This document shows, one piece after another, positions 31,584 through 31,941 of a stretch of DNA of 31,941 bases (position 1 is the first letter of the stretch; each line of letters opens with the position of its first letter). The position numbers and the translations under genes are program-made. The DNA is from Ophiothrix spiculata (taxonomy: Eukaryota; Echinodermata; Ophiuroidea; Amphilepidida; Ophiotrichidae). Location of the stretch: NCBI GenBank assembly GCA_000969725.1, contig JXSR01S008980.1, one strand, 5' to 3'. The notes under the pieces were generated by a model. The model was not told the origin of the DNA. It did no database searches and saw nothing but the letters and a program-made list of their open reading frames with translations.

Positions 31584-31941
31584 TTGATTCCTTATATACA
31601 TAATGATATTGATTACAAGCTGAGAGATGACATAAGCTGTCAAAATGAAATTTATGAGTCATGTTTTATTGAAATAAATAGATCTGATGATAAAAACATA
31701 ATTATAGGCGTTTTCTACAGACATCACAACCATACCATAAATGAATTTAATAACCAACTTGAAACTATACTCAGTAAAATAACTCTTGAAAACAAGCAAT
31801 TTTATTTGTGTGCCGATTTTAATATTAACATTTTAAAAGATAAAGAAAGACATATTAATAATTTTATTGACTTGATGTATTCTTATTCACTTTATCCATT
31901 AATACTAAGGCCAACACGTATAACAGAAAAAAGTGAAACAC
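31584..31941 (+). mobile_element. LINE endonuclease domain, partial, runs off the window
   Basis: An open frame without an ATG runs from 31584 to the edge. It contains YIHNDIDYKLRDDI, ESCFIEINRSD, IIIGVFYRHHNHTINEF, FYLCADFNINILK and YPLILRPTRITEKSET, which are the central and late motifs of the APE-type endonuclease of non-LTR retrotransposons (GVxYRPP, GDFN, PTRIT). The usual Gly of GDFN is Ala here. The N-terminal catalytic motifs are missing upstream of a stop at 31581-31583, so the copy is 5'-truncated or frameshifted. It would continue into a reverse transcriptase beyond the window. Confidence 0.8.

Overview
This is an AT-rich stretch of animal nuclear DNA. It has GT-AG bounded exons, long introns, decayed non-LTR retrotransposon (LINE) pieces and many small inverted-repeat (MITE or foldback) elements. 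No operon, bacterial gene, CRISPR array, rRNA or tRNA was seen. The mix of LINE tails and TA-flanked MITEs fits a marine invertebrate (deuterostome or lophotrochozoan), but the species cannot be named from this window.

The only well supported host gene is on the minus strand at the right side. Its main exon (30626-26708, about 3.9 kb) encodes a long, hydrophilic, mostly disordered protein that I do not recognise. It carries short P/D-rich repeats, at least seven tandem units of about 48 residues, and a poly-Asp run. It splices in frame to three smaller exons (26157-25927, 24718-24485, 23651-23432) and must continue beyond them; no stop codon was found. Exons 2 and 3 are tandem duplicates, together with part of the intron before each. 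The 3' end of the giant exon and the 5' edge of exon 4 carry recognisable pieces of the same module, so this gene has grown by repeated tandem duplication. A 46-nt exon (31219-31174) may lie upstream.

The left two thirds (1 to about 21000) hold no convincing multi-exon gene. They contain small inverted-repeat elements, two members of one MITE family (2153-2520 and 9629-9995), tandem repeats, and LINE 3' ends at 8394-8580 (+), 8885-9150 (-), 12890-13800 (+) and 14031-14600 (-). A partial LINE endonuclease reading frame runs off the right edge (31584-31941, +). Between the two LINE tails at 8.4-9.2 kb lies a small minus-strand frame (8871-8601) for a putative two-helix membrane protein; its start sits in a YY1-like CAAGATGGCGG context. 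A candidate plus-strand exon at 21051-21198 has strong splice signals but no partner.

All calls are by eye. Identities of repeat families and the membrane peptide need database searches.
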